A stretch of DNA of 64,000 nucleotides from Prevotella sp. (GTDB taxonomy: Bacteria; Bacteroidota; Bacteroidia; Bacteroidales; Bacteroidaceae). The position numbers were made by a program, and so were the translations under genes. The stretch lies in the NCBI GenBank assembly GCA_017651265.1, contig JAGCDO010000062.1:21728-85727 (forward strand), read 5' to 3'. Position 1 is the stretch's first letter; each line of letters opens with the position of its first letter. The notes beneath the pieces were generated by a model. That model was not told the origin of the DNA and searched no databases. It was given only the letters and a program-made list of their open reading frames with translations. Below are positions 8,124-16,602 of the stretch, piece by piece.

Positions 8124-9323
8124 ATGAGAGTCCTGCACTATATCCCGGAACGATTGCTCTCCTCCGAGGAAGAGGGGGGCTTTCACGGAAGCACAGACCT
8201 GACACGGGAATACGTTTCCGTGCTTACCACGGGTATGGGCGAAGGGATTGAGGCGCAGGTAACCACTACCCTCTCACAGTTTAAGCAGAAGGTAAAGGAG
8301 ATACAGCCAGATATCGTACATATCCACGCCTGCTGGAACATCTCTGCCTATCGGGCGCAGCACTGGGCCATGAAACAGCGTGTCGCTTTGGTTCTATCAC
8401 CGCACAATGGTATGCAGCCATGGCACATCCATCATCATTTCTGGCTTCATAAGCTACCGCTGCTCATCCTTTATCAACGTCATGCCATCAAGACTGCTGA
8501 TGCCATTCACGTATTCAGTCAATCGGAACACCAGCGCATGAAGGCCATTAAATGGAACACCCGTCTGGCTTTGGTTGGGAACAGTACTATCGACAGTCGG
8601 ACGCAGGAGTGGCAGATGACATCAGCATTGGAAGCGCTATATCAGAAGGTGATTGACAGTAACAGCTTCCGCCTGATGACAGAGGAAGAGAAAACGGCCG
8701 AGAGTTTGATGCTCCACGAAGCGATACTAAAAGAAGAAAGTCTGGAGATACCGGAAGATCATAACGAAGGAAAAGAATTGGCACTATCCACAAGTTCAAT
8801 TCGAAAGATCTTTATCCATGCTCATGATGAAGGTATTCTGCAAGAGGTGAAGACAGGTGCCTTACTCATGCAACAAAACGTGGAAGAGCTTGATGTAGAA
8901 CACCTTGAGCGTTTTCCGCAACGTATCATAAAAAGTGCTGGCCCCTTGGAGCAAGAAAAGGTCTTGCCAAAGAGTCCTTTAACAAAGTCAACACTCTCCA
9001 ACCTCCGACAAGATGAGAAACCCAGTGAGACAGAAACAAGTCTCACGGTCATGCTCATCAACATCCAGCATGAATTGAAACACAGGAAGCTCTCGCGTGC
9101 TCACCTCACCACCTTCTACCGCTTATTACGTTTCGGGGAATACGACGAGGACAAGCTCCTGCGCATGCTCAAGCAGCTGAAACTGCAGAAGTTTACCGCA
9201 CGACTGATGCAGATCTTACATGAGACCTATTACTTGGAAGAGGGCTACATGCCCATCTCCCCTATCGATGATAAGAGAACAAATAACTTAAGAAGATCAC
9301 TACAAAAATCTGACACACTATGA
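8124..9323 (+). CDS. GT4-like N-terminal domain fused to an unknown helical C-terminal region
   Basis: Residues 1 to about 155 resemble the acceptor half of GT-B (family 4) glycosyltransferases: MRVLHYIPE, QPDIVHIHACWNIS, LVLSPHNGMQPWHI and ADAIHVFSQSE. The donor-binding Rossmann half with its E-x7-E motif is missing. Instead about 240 residues rich in Glu, Lys and Leu follow, predicted mostly helical, ending in a basic helical module (KHRKLSRAHLTTFYRLLR). Either this is a catalytically dead partner of the GT2 protein upstream or a recombined gene. The stop overlaps the fbp start by 4 bp (ATGA), which implies translational coupling. Confidence 0.6.
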   Translation: MRVLHYIPERLLSSEEEGGFHGSTDLTREYVSVLTTGMGEGIEAQVTTTLSQFKQKVKEIQPDIVHIHACWNISAYRAQHWAMKQRVALVLSPHNGMQPWHIHHHFWLHKLPLLILYQRHAIKTADAIHVFSQSEHQRMKAIKWNTRLALVGNSTIDSRTQEWQMTSALEALYQKVIDSNSFRLMTEEEKTAESLMLHEAILKEESLEIPEDHNEGKELALSTSSIRKIFIHAHDEGILQEVKTGALLMQQNVEELDVEHLERFPQRIIKSAGPLEQEKVLPKSPLTKSTLSNLRQDEKPSETETSLTVMLINIQHELKHRKLSRAHLTTFYRLLRFGEYDEDKLLRMLKQLKLQKFTARLMQILHETYYLEEGYMPISPIDDKRTNNLRRSLQKSDTL

Positions 9324-11308
9324 GTAACTATCGTGAGAATGTTGAGAAAGACATGCGCTACCTTGAACTGTTAGCCCAGTCGTTTCCTACTGTCGCCGCG
9401 GCAAGCACGGAGATCATTAACCTACAAGCTATCTTGAACCTGCCCAAGGGAACGGAGCATTTCCTGGCCGACCTCCACGGGGCCTTCCCCCCGTTTCAGC
9501 ATGTCCTGAAGAACGCCTCTGGAAACATCAAACGAAAGGTCAGTGAACTCTTCGGAAACGAAATCCGCGAAAGCGACAAGAGGGAACTATGTACGCTCAT
9601 CTACTACCCGGAGCAGAAACTCGAGTTGATGAAACAGACTGAGACGGATATGAACGACTGGTATCATATCACCATCCATCAGCTGGTGAGGGTATGCCGA
9701 GACGTCTCCAGCAAATATACACGTTCAAAGGTGCGGAAGGCGTTGCCTGCCGATTTCTCCTATATCATCCAGGAACTGCTTCACGAACGGACCGAGGATA
9801 CCGATAAGGCTGCATATGTGAAGATGATCATCAATAGCATCATTGACACAGGACGGGCTGATGACTTCATCATCGCCATTTGTAATGTCATTCAACGACT
9901 GGCTATCGACAAGCTTCATATCTTAGGAGATATATACGACCGCGGACCTGGGGCTCATCTCATTCTCGACCTGTTGCGGCAATACGAGAACTGGGATATC
10001 CAGTGGGGTAACCACGACATTCTCTGGATGGGTGCCTGTGCAGGAAACGATGCCTGCATCTGCAACGTTATCCGTCTCTGCCTGCGATACGCAAACCTTA
10101 CCACACTCGAGGAGGCATATGGTATCAACCTCGTTCCCTTGGCTACCTTCGCCATGGAGACCTATGGTGACGACCCTTGTACGGAGTTCATGCCAAGGAC
10201 CACTGGCGGTAGCGAGGAACTTGACGAGAAGAATGCGCGTCTTACCGCGATGATGCACAAGGCCATCGCCGTTCTTCAATTCAAGGTAGAGGCCCAGATC
10301 TTCCACAAGCACCCCGAGTGGGGCATGGAAGACCGTGACCTGCTGAGTACCATAGACCTTGAGAAAGGTACGTGCAAAGTGGATGGGAAGGAGTATCCCA
10401 TGACCTCCTGTAACTTCCCCACCATCGCAGGAAACGACAGTTATATAACACTCACACCCGAAGAGGACGACCTCATGAAACGGCTCCACCACTCTTTCAC
10501 GGTGAACGAGAAACTGCGCAAGCACATCAAACTGATCTTCTCGCATGGATGCATGTACTCCATTGTTAACCATAACCTGCTGTTCCATGCTTCCTGTCCG
10601 CTTAACGCCGATGGTTCCCTGAAAGAGGTGGAATTATATAATGGTAAGAAGTATTGCGGAAAGGACTTGATGCACCATACCGGCATGCTGATCCGCTCTG
10701 CCTTCCAAGGTGATACCAATCCGGAGGAACGCGACTATGGTATCGACTATTTCCTGTACCTTTGGTGCGGCCCAGACAGCATCCTCTTCAACAAGTCGAA
10801 GATGGCCACGTTCGAGCGGTATTTCATCGCCGACAAAGCTACGCACAAGGAAGAGAAAGGAAACTATTTCAAGTTACGCGACAATGAGGATATCTGCGAC
10901 CGGATCATGGACGCCTTCGAGGTGGAAGGACCGAACCGTCATATCATTAACGGTCATGTACCCATCCATGCGGCCGATGGCGAGAACCCCATCAAAGCCA
11001 ACGGAAAGTTGATGGTTATCGATGGCGGATTCTCACAGGCATATCATAAAACAACTGGTATTGCCGGCTACACGCTGGTCTATCACTCGCGCGGCTTCCA
11101 GCTTGTACAGCATGAGCCGTTTACAAGCGAGGAAGACGCGGTGAAACGCGGAATCGATATCAAGAGTACCACGCAGATTGTTGAGATGACTGCCCAACGC
11201 ATGATCGTGGCAGACACTGATATCGGTAAAGAACTGAAAAAGCAAGTAGCTGACTTGCTTGAACTACTCTACGCCTACCGCCACGGCTTTATTAAGGAGA
11301 AGCGATAG
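9320..11308 (+). CDS. fbp: Fructose-1,6-bisphosphatase, class III
   Basis: Gluconeogenic phosphatase converting fructose-1,6-bisphosphate to fructose-6-phosphate. It belongs to the metallophosphoesterase class: FLADLHGAFPPF, HILGDIYDRGPGAHLI, WGNHDILWMGA, and late metal ligands in NGHVPIHAADGENP. The length, 662 aa, is normal for class III. It overlaps the preceding gene by 4 bp and converges on the DUF3127 gene 21 bp downstream. Unrelated in sequence to the class I and II enzymes. Confidence 0.95.
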   Translation: MSNYRENVEKDMRYLELLAQSFPTVAAASTEIINLQAILNLPKGTEHFLADLHGAFPPFQHVLKNASGNIKRKVSELFGNEIRESDKRELCTLIYYPEQKLELMKQTETDMNDWYHITIHQLVRVCRDVSSKYTRSKVRKALPADFSYIIQELLHERTEDTDKAAYVKMIINSIIDTGRADDFIIAICNVIQRLAIDKLHILGDIYDRGPGAHLILDLLRQYENWDIQWGNHDILWMGACAGNDACICNVIRLCLRYANLTTLEEAYGINLVPLATFAMETYGDDPCTEFMPRTTGGSEELDEKNARLTAMMHKAIAVLQFKVEAQIFHKHPEWGMEDRDLLSTIDLEKGTCKVDGKEYPMTSCNFPTIAGNDSYITLTPEEDDLMKRLHHSFTVNEKLRKHIKLIFSHGCMYSIVNHNLLFHASCPLNADGSLKEVELYNGKKYCGKDLMHHTGMLIRSAFQGDTNPEERDYGIDYFLYLWCGPDSILFNKSKMATFERYFIADKATHKEEKGNYFKLRDNEDICDRIMDAFEVEGPNRHIINGHVPIHAADGENPIKANGKLMVIDGGFSQAYHKTTGIAGYTLVYHSRGFQLVQHEPFTSEEDAVKRGIDIKSTTQIVEMTAQRMIVADTDIGKELKKQVADLLELLYAYRHGFIKEKR

Positions 11309-11329
11309 GACTAACACGTAAAGTACTGA

Positions 11330-11782
11330 TTAGAAGGGAAGATCGTCTGCGGAATTCTCTCCTTCCTGCTGTACTGGGGGGAAAGGATTCTCCTGTGCTG
11401 CCGGTGTAGCGGTCTGTGCTGCTGGGGCAAATCCTGCTGGCGGCGGAGGGAATGCACCTGGAGCAGGCATTGGCTGAGCACCCATGGCAGCAGCCTGAGC
11501 GGCAGCGGGATCAACACGGTCAACGCGCCAAGCGGAAAGGGTGTTGTACCATCTTCCCTGATACTCACGAGCGTCCACGTCAAAACTTACACGCAGTTCC
11601 TCGCCTACTTGGATGTTCATGTTAGAGATACGGTCGGCACCAAAAACCCTGAAACAACACTTACGCGGATACTGGTCGTGTGTCTCAATCACATATTCCT
11701 GACTCTTCCACGCATTTCCTGTACGTGGAGATACGCCTCCCTGCTCAGGGAGAACGGCTATCACTTTACCTTCTATTTCCAT
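11330..11782 (-). CDS. DUF3127 OB-fold protein with an SSB-like C-terminal tip
   Basis: Residues 1-90 match the DUF3127 family, an OB-fold-like domain found in Bacteroidetes (MEIEGKVIAVL, WKSQEYVIETHDQYPRKC, Y-Q-G-R-W-Y-N-T-L-S-A-W). A Pro/Ala/Gln-rich linker of about 50 residues follows, then the acidic end SADDLPF. The same plan, OB domain then flexible linker then DD(I/L)PF tip, defines bacterial single-stranded-DNA-binding protein, whose tip recruits repair and replication enzymes. It is divergent from dnaN (231 bp apart). A second SSB-like role is inferred; the family has no function I can state with certainty. Confidence 0.75.
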   Translation of the reverse strand: MEIEGKVIAVLPEQGGVSPRTGNAWKSQEYVIETHDQYPRKCCFRVFGADRISNMNIQVGEELRVSFDVDAREYQGRWYNTLSAWRVDRVDPAAAQAAAMGAQPMPAPGAFPPPPAGFAPAAQTATPAAQENPFPPVQQEGENSADDLPF

Positions 11783-11960
11783 ATTAATCTATTTATTTAT
11801 TCGTTTGATTGTCTGTCTTTCTTCGAAAAGTTGGCGTCTGTTTTTGCAAAACGTCGTACCTTTTTGCTTACGGAGTGCGAAATTAATAAAATAGTTCTTA
11901 ATCTGAAAACATTTTAAGCGTTTTTTTATTCTTTTATTTTTTTATTCTTCTATTTTTTCG

Positions 11961-11968
11961 TATTTTTG
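11961..11968 (+). promoter_or_regulatory. dnaN promoter, -7 box
   Basis: TATTTTTG matches the Bacteroidetes TAnnTTTG box, about 45 bp upstream of the dnaN ATG in a very AT-rich stretch. Confidence 0.6.
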
Positions 11969-12012
11969 TAGCCAATTAATAGGAACAGGTAATAACTAAA
12001 AGCATCATACAA

Positions 12013-13137
12013 ATGAGATTTACACTTTCAAGCTCTGCATTGAGCAGCCGACTGTCTATTCTCTCCAAGGTGATTAACAGCAAAAATGCGCTGCCCATAC
12101 TGGATTGTTTTCTTTTTGAAGTCGTAAACAACACACTGACCATCACCGCTTCCGACAGCGAGAACGTGATGAAGACTAGCATGCCGCTCGATGACAGCGA
12201 TGGCGAGGGAAAGTTTGCCGTGAACAACCGGACTATCCTTGATGCCGTAAAGGAACTGCCCGAGCAGCCGCTGACCATCGACGTGGATACGCAAAGCTAT
12301 GTCATCAAGGTGATCTATCAGAATGGTTTGTACAACTTCACAGGACAGAATGCAGAGGAATACCCCATGGCACAGACCATGCCAGAGGGAGCGTTCACCC
12401 TGACACTCGCTTCAAACGTACTGTCAGACAACATCACCCGTTCGGTCTTTGCTACAGCTACTGAGGAGTTGCGCCCGGTAATGAACGGTATTTACTTCGA
12501 CTTGACTCCTGATGCACTGGCCATTGTAGCCAGTGATGGACATAAGTTGGTACGCAACCGTAACTTCAGTATCAAGACAGAAACACCCACCTCTTTTATA
12601 CTACCTAAGAAACCGGCCAACTTGCTGAAGGGTGTTCTGGCAAAAGACGACAGCGAAGTGATCATGCGCTTTGACGACCGCAATGCAGAGATCACCTTTG
12701 GTGACACCGTCCTGCTGTGCCGTTTGATCGAAGGTCGCTACCCCAACTACAACAGCGTGATTCCTCAGGACAATCCCAACCAGCTTACCATCGACCGCAA
12801 GGTGCTCATCGGCGCCTTACGTCGTGTGTTGCCCTTCGCCAGCGAAAGCAGTCAGTTGGTTAGGTTACACTTGGAAGCAGGAAAGATGGAGATCTCATCA
12901 GAAGATATCGACTTCTCCACCAGCGCCAAGGAAGAGATTCCTTGCGACTACAACGGAAACATCATGAGTATCGGTTTCAAGGGTACATCGCTGAGCGATA
13001 TCCTCAACAACCTGGCAAGCAGCGAGGTTGAACTGCAGCTGGCTGATCCCAGTCGTCCTTGTCTGATTGTTCCCAGCGAGCAACCAGAAAACGAGGACAT
13101 CCTGATGCTCATCATGCCCATGCTCCTGAACGACTGA
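12013..13137 (+). CDS. dnaN: DNA polymerase III beta subunit (sliding clamp)
   Basis: The dimeric ring that tethers DNA polymerase. The 374-aa protein shows the three-domain clamp pattern: an N-terminal LSSRLSILSKVINSKNALPIL strand-helix unit, the central ATEELRPVMNGIYFD with ASDGHKLV, and the C-terminal end with LIMPMLLND, close to the usual PM(R/K) hydrophobic-pocket terminus. It stands away from dnaA, next to an exonuclease and recN, so this is a replication/repair neighbourhood rather than the origin-proximal operon. The exonuclease gene starts 11 bp downstream. Confidence 0.95.
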   Translation: MRFTLSSSALSSRLSILSKVINSKNALPILDCFLFEVVNNTLTITASDSENVMKTSMPLDDSDGEGKFAVNNRTILDAVKELPEQPLTIDVDTQSYVIKVIYQNGLYNFTGQNAEEYPMAQTMPEGAFTLTLASNVLSDNITRSVFATATEELRPVMNGIYFDLTPDALAIVASDGHKLVRNRNFSIKTETPTSFILPKKPANLLKGVLAKDDSEVIMRFDDRNAEITFGDTVLLCRLIEGRYPNYNSVIPQDNPNQLTIDRKVLIGALRRVLPFASESSQLVRLHLEAGKMEISSEDIDFSTSAKEEIPCDYNGNIMSIGFKGTSLSDILNNLASSEVELQLADPSRPCLIVPSEQPENEDILMLIMPMLLND

Positions 13138-13148
13138 TTTGAAACGAC

Positions 13149-14003
13149 ATGAAATTGAATCTTACAAAGCCCCTTATTGTCTTCGATCTGGAGACAACGG
13201 GGCTTGATCTTGTTAAGGACAGGATCATCCAGATATCCTATATTAAGGTTTTTCCCGATGGCACTGAGCAGCGGGAGAACTTGTTCGTGAACCCCGAACG
13301 CCCCATCCCCGTTGAGGTGATGCAGCTGACGGGTATCACCAACGAGCAGGTACAAAACCAGCCCACCTTCAAACAGCTATCCACGAGACTTGCACAGCAG
13401 TTTACGGGGTGCGACTTCGCAGGCTTCAACTCCAACCACTTCGACGTACCGATGCTGGCTGAGGAATTCCTCCGTGCCGGGGTGGACTTCGACTTCTCCA
13501 AATGTCGACTGATTGATGCTCAGACCATCTTCCATAAGATGGAGCGACGGAACTTGGCTGCCGCCTATAAGTTCTACTGCGGTAGGAAGATGGAAGATGA
13601 CTTCACAGCCCATAAGGCAGATGAAGACACAGAGGCCACCTACCGCGTGCTGATGGCTGAGCTTGACATGTATGCACCTGGAAAGCAGGAAGAAGCCGAC
13701 CGTCAACTGAACAACGACATGGATGAGTTGGCCCGGTTCTCCAAGACGAACGACAATGTGGATTTCGCCGGAAGGATTGTGTGGAAAGACATGACGGATG
13801 CACAAGGGAACGTGATGACCGACAAGGACGGGAACCCACGGAAGTATGAGGTATTCAACTTTGGCAAATACAAAGGATGGGGTGTGGCTGACGTACTGCA
13901 CCGAGATCCGGGCTATTACAGTTGGATGCTGTCGAGTGATTTTACCTACGACACCAAGCAAGTGCTGACAAGAATCCGTCTGCGTGAGTTTAATAACCGA
14001 TAG
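13149..14003 (+). CDS. DnaQ-like 3'-5' exonuclease
   Basis: A 284-aa DEDDh-type exonuclease. ExoI is FDLETTGLDLVKDRIIQIS (Asp and Glu metal ligands), ExoII is FAGFNSNHFDVPML, and ExoIII is the H-K-A-D-E-D segment (general-base His plus Asp). A C-terminal part of about 100 residues contains NFGKYKGWGVADVLHRDPGY, a domain often found after such exonucleases in Bacteroidetes. Placement directly after dnaN suggests proofreading or repair work at the clamp; that link is inferred. Confidence 0.88.
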   Translation: MKLNLTKPLIVFDLETTGLDLVKDRIIQISYIKVFPDGTEQRENLFVNPERPIPVEVMQLTGITNEQVQNQPTFKQLSTRLAQQFTGCDFAGFNSNHFDVPMLAEEFLRAGVDFDFSKCRLIDAQTIFHKMERRNLAAAYKFYCGRKMEDDFTAHKADEDTEATYRVLMAELDMYAPGKQEEADRQLNNDMDELARFSKTNDNVDFAGRIVWKDMTDAQGNVMTDKDGNPRKYEVFNFGKYKGWGVADVLHRDPGYYSWMLSSDFTYDTKQVLTRIRLREFNNR

Positions 14004-14013
14004 GAACAAGACA

Positions 14014-14922
14014 ATGGAAAAGAAGATACTGACTTGGCTGTTTGCCCTCATCTCCCTCTGCTCCCTGCCCTCACAAGGACAGGAGCTGCTGGCTAAGGTT
14101 ACCATTAACCATAACCAGATACAGGGAACGGATGCCAGCGTCTTCGAGAACCTGCAACAGACACTTGAACAGTTCATCAACGACAGACAGTGGACCAGTC
14201 TGCATTTCCAGAAGAATGAGCGGATCAACTGTAACTTCAATATCACGGTAACGAAATACGACCAGAGCGAGAACCTGTTCACCTGTACGGCACTGATTCT
14301 GGCCAACAGACCGGTCTTTAATGCTTCTTACACCACCACCTTATATAATAATAGGGATGCTGACTTCAATTTCCAGTTTGCGCAGTTCGACCAACTGAAC
14401 TTCAACGAGGAACAGATCGACAACCAGCTGACTGCCCTCATCGCCTATTATGCCTATCTGATTATTGGTATGGACCTTGATTCTTTCTCCCCCATGGGCG
14501 GAGAGGATATCCTGCAGCGTTGTCTGAACCTGGCCAATAATGCTCAGAACCTGAACTTCCCTGGCTGGAAGGCATTTGACAATAGCCGGAACAGGTTTGC
14601 CATCATCAACGACTACATGGAAGGTGCTATGAAACCATTCCGCCAGTTGCAATACGACTACTATCGTACTGGTCTTGACGAGATGGCCAATAACGTGGAA
14701 CGCGGTAGGACAAACATCAGTACCGCTTTGGAGAACCTGAAGAAGAGTCATGAAGACCGTCCGCTGAGTCTGCTCCCGCAGATCTGGACCGACTATAAGA
14801 AAGAGGAACTGGCCAATATATATAAAGGTAAAGGAACACAAAAGGAGAAAGAGGCTATCTATGATATCCTGTTCTCGATCAATGCTTCGCAGAACAACTA
14901 CTGGGAGCGAATCAAAGAATAG
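14014..14922 (+). CDS. Secreted DUF4835 family protein
   Basis: The ATG at 14014 gives a clear signal peptide (MEKKILTWLFALISLCSLPSQG, cleavage near Q-G-Q-E); an earlier start at 13984 would bury it and overlap the exonuclease. The rest matches DUF4835, a Bacteroidetes periplasmic family of unknown function usually lying beside recN: ASVFENLQQTLEQFINDRQW, FNASYTTTLYNN, DLDSFSPMGGED and a Gln/Asn-rich helical end. recN follows 9 bp later, and the linkage is conserved in the phylum. No enzymatic motif is visible. Confidence 0.85.
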   Translation: MEKKILTWLFALISLCSLPSQGQELLAKVTINHNQIQGTDASVFENLQQTLEQFINDRQWTSLHFQKNERINCNFNITVTKYDQSENLFTCTALILANRPVFNASYTTTLYNNRDADFNFQFAQFDQLNFNEEQIDNQLTALIAYYAYLIIGMDLDSFSPMGGEDILQRCLNLANNAQNLNFPGWKAFDNSRNRFAIINDYMEGAMKPFRQLQYDYYRTGLDEMANNVERGRTNISTALENLKKSHEDRPLSLLPQIWTDYKKEELANIYKGKGTQKEKEAIYDILFSINASQNNYWERIKE

Positions 14923-14931
14923 TCAGACCTC

Positions 14932-16602
14932 ATGATCAAGCAACTGTACATCAAGAACTTCACACTCATTGATACGCTGGATATGACTTTCCAGCCCGGA
15001 TTCTCTGTCATTACAGGTGAGACCGGTGCGGGAAAGAGCATCATTCTCGGCGCTATCGCCCTCCTGCTTGGACAACGGGCTGACTCGAAAGCCATCAAGA
15101 GTGGGGCCGACCGCTGCATCATCGAGGCACACTTCGACCTGAGTCGCTATTCGATGGCGGATTTCTTCACTGAACATGAGATAGATTATGATGCTACCGA
15201 CTGTATCTTACGTCGTGAACTGACTGCCTCAGGAAAGAGTCGTGCCTTTATCAACGACACGCCCGTGCAATTGTCGTTGATGCGACAGCTGGGTCAACAA
15301 CTGGTGGACATCCACTCACAACACCAGAACCTGCTCCTTCAGGAAGAGGACTTCCAACTGAACGTGGTGGATATCATAGCCAACGACCAGAAACAGTTGG
15401 AGCAATACCATCAGCTGTACCAAGAGTACCTGTCGGCTAAAAAGGCTGTCAAGGAGACGCAGGAAGCGATTGACCAGGCAAACGACAATCAGGATTTCCT
15501 ACGCTTCCAGCTGTCAGAACTGAACGATGCCGACCTCAGCGAGGGTATTCAGGAGGAGTTGGAACAGGAACGCGAAACGCTCAGTCATGCGGAAGACATC
15601 AAGAGTGGTTTTTTCGCTGCCGACCAGCTGCTGAGCAGAGGCGAGGGCGGTATTATAGAACGACTGAAGGAAACGACGAAAGCACTTGATGCTATCAAGA
15701 ACGTATTTCCGGACATCCTGGATGTGGCGGAACGTACCGAAAGTTGTTACATTGAACTGAAAGATATTGCTGGTGATATCAGCAGTTGCGCTGAGGATTT
15801 CGATTTCGATCCACAACGTCTTGAGATCATCCACAACAAGCTCGACCAGATTTACTCCCTGGAAAAGAAGCATCATGTGGATTCCGTGGAACAGCTCATC
15901 GCCATCAGGGATGAACTCGCCCGTCAGCTTGACAGAATCGACAACAGCGAGGATGAGTTAAAGAATCTCCAGGCAAAGGAAACCGCCCTACTCAACCAAT
16001 GCAGGGAAACAGCCGCGAAGTTAAGTCAGCTTCGTGAGAAAGCAGCTCGCAAGATCGAGAAGGAGATGCTGAAACGTCTCGTTCCCTTAGGTATTCCCCA
16101 TGTGCGCTTTGAGGTACAGCAAGCACCGAAAGAGCTATCGTATGACGGAGCCGACCGCGTTACCTTCCTGTTCAGTGCCAATACCAGTACCCCGCTACTA
16201 CCCGTCAGCGAGGTGGCCTCCGGTGGTGAGATTGCCCGCGTGATGCTTTCCTTGAAGGCCATGATCAGCGGAGCCGTCAAACTGCCCACCATCATCTTCG
16301 ACGAGATCGATACAGGTGTGAGCGGTAAGACAGCCGAGATGATGGCGAAGATCATGCAGGAGATGGGTGCGTCCGACAGACAGGTGATCAGTATTACGCA
16401 CCTGCCGCAGATTGCTGCCTTAGGAACGACACATTATAAAGTATATAAAGAAGAGAGTCAGCAAGGCACCATCTCTCACATGCAGCTTCTTCAGGAAGAG
16501 GAACGCGTGCAGGAGATCGCCCAGATGCTGAGCGGCAGCAATGTTACAGAAGCTGCTGTTGTCCATGCCAAGGAACTCTTGAAACAATCCAAGAAGATAT
16601 GA
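14932..16602 (+). CDS. recN: DNA repair protein RecN
   Basis: SMC-like ATPase that helps process double-strand breaks. Walker A is GETGAGKSIIL (about residue 30). Two coiled-coil arms lie at about 150-220 and 300-370. The signature VASGGEIARVMLSLK and Walker B IIFDEIDTGVSGKTA follow, with ISITHLPQIAA near the end. The length, 556 aa, is normal. Its last codons overlap the next gene by 4 bp (ATGA). Confidence 0.96.
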   Translation: MIKQLYIKNFTLIDTLDMTFQPGFSVITGETGAGKSIILGAIALLLGQRADSKAIKSGADRCIIEAHFDLSRYSMADFFTEHEIDYDATDCILRRELTASGKSRAFINDTPVQLSLMRQLGQQLVDIHSQHQNLLLQEEDFQLNVVDIIANDQKQLEQYHQLYQEYLSAKKAVKETQEAIDQANDNQDFLRFQLSELNDADLSEGIQEELEQERETLSHAEDIKSGFFAADQLLSRGEGGIIERLKETTKALDAIKNVFPDILDVAERTESCYIELKDIAGDISSCAEDFDFDPQRLEIIHNKLDQIYSLEKKHHVDSVEQLIAIRDELARQLDRIDNSEDELKNLQAKETALLNQCRETAAKLSQLREKAARKIEKEMLKRLVPLGIPHVRFEVQQAPKELSYDGADRVTFLFSANTSTPLLPVSEVASGGEIARVMLSLKAMISGAVKLPTIIFDEIDTGVSGKTAEMMAKIMQEMGASDRQVISITHLPQIAALGTTHYKVYKEESQQGTISHMQLLQEEERVQEIAQMLSGSNVTEAAVVHAKELLKQSKKI

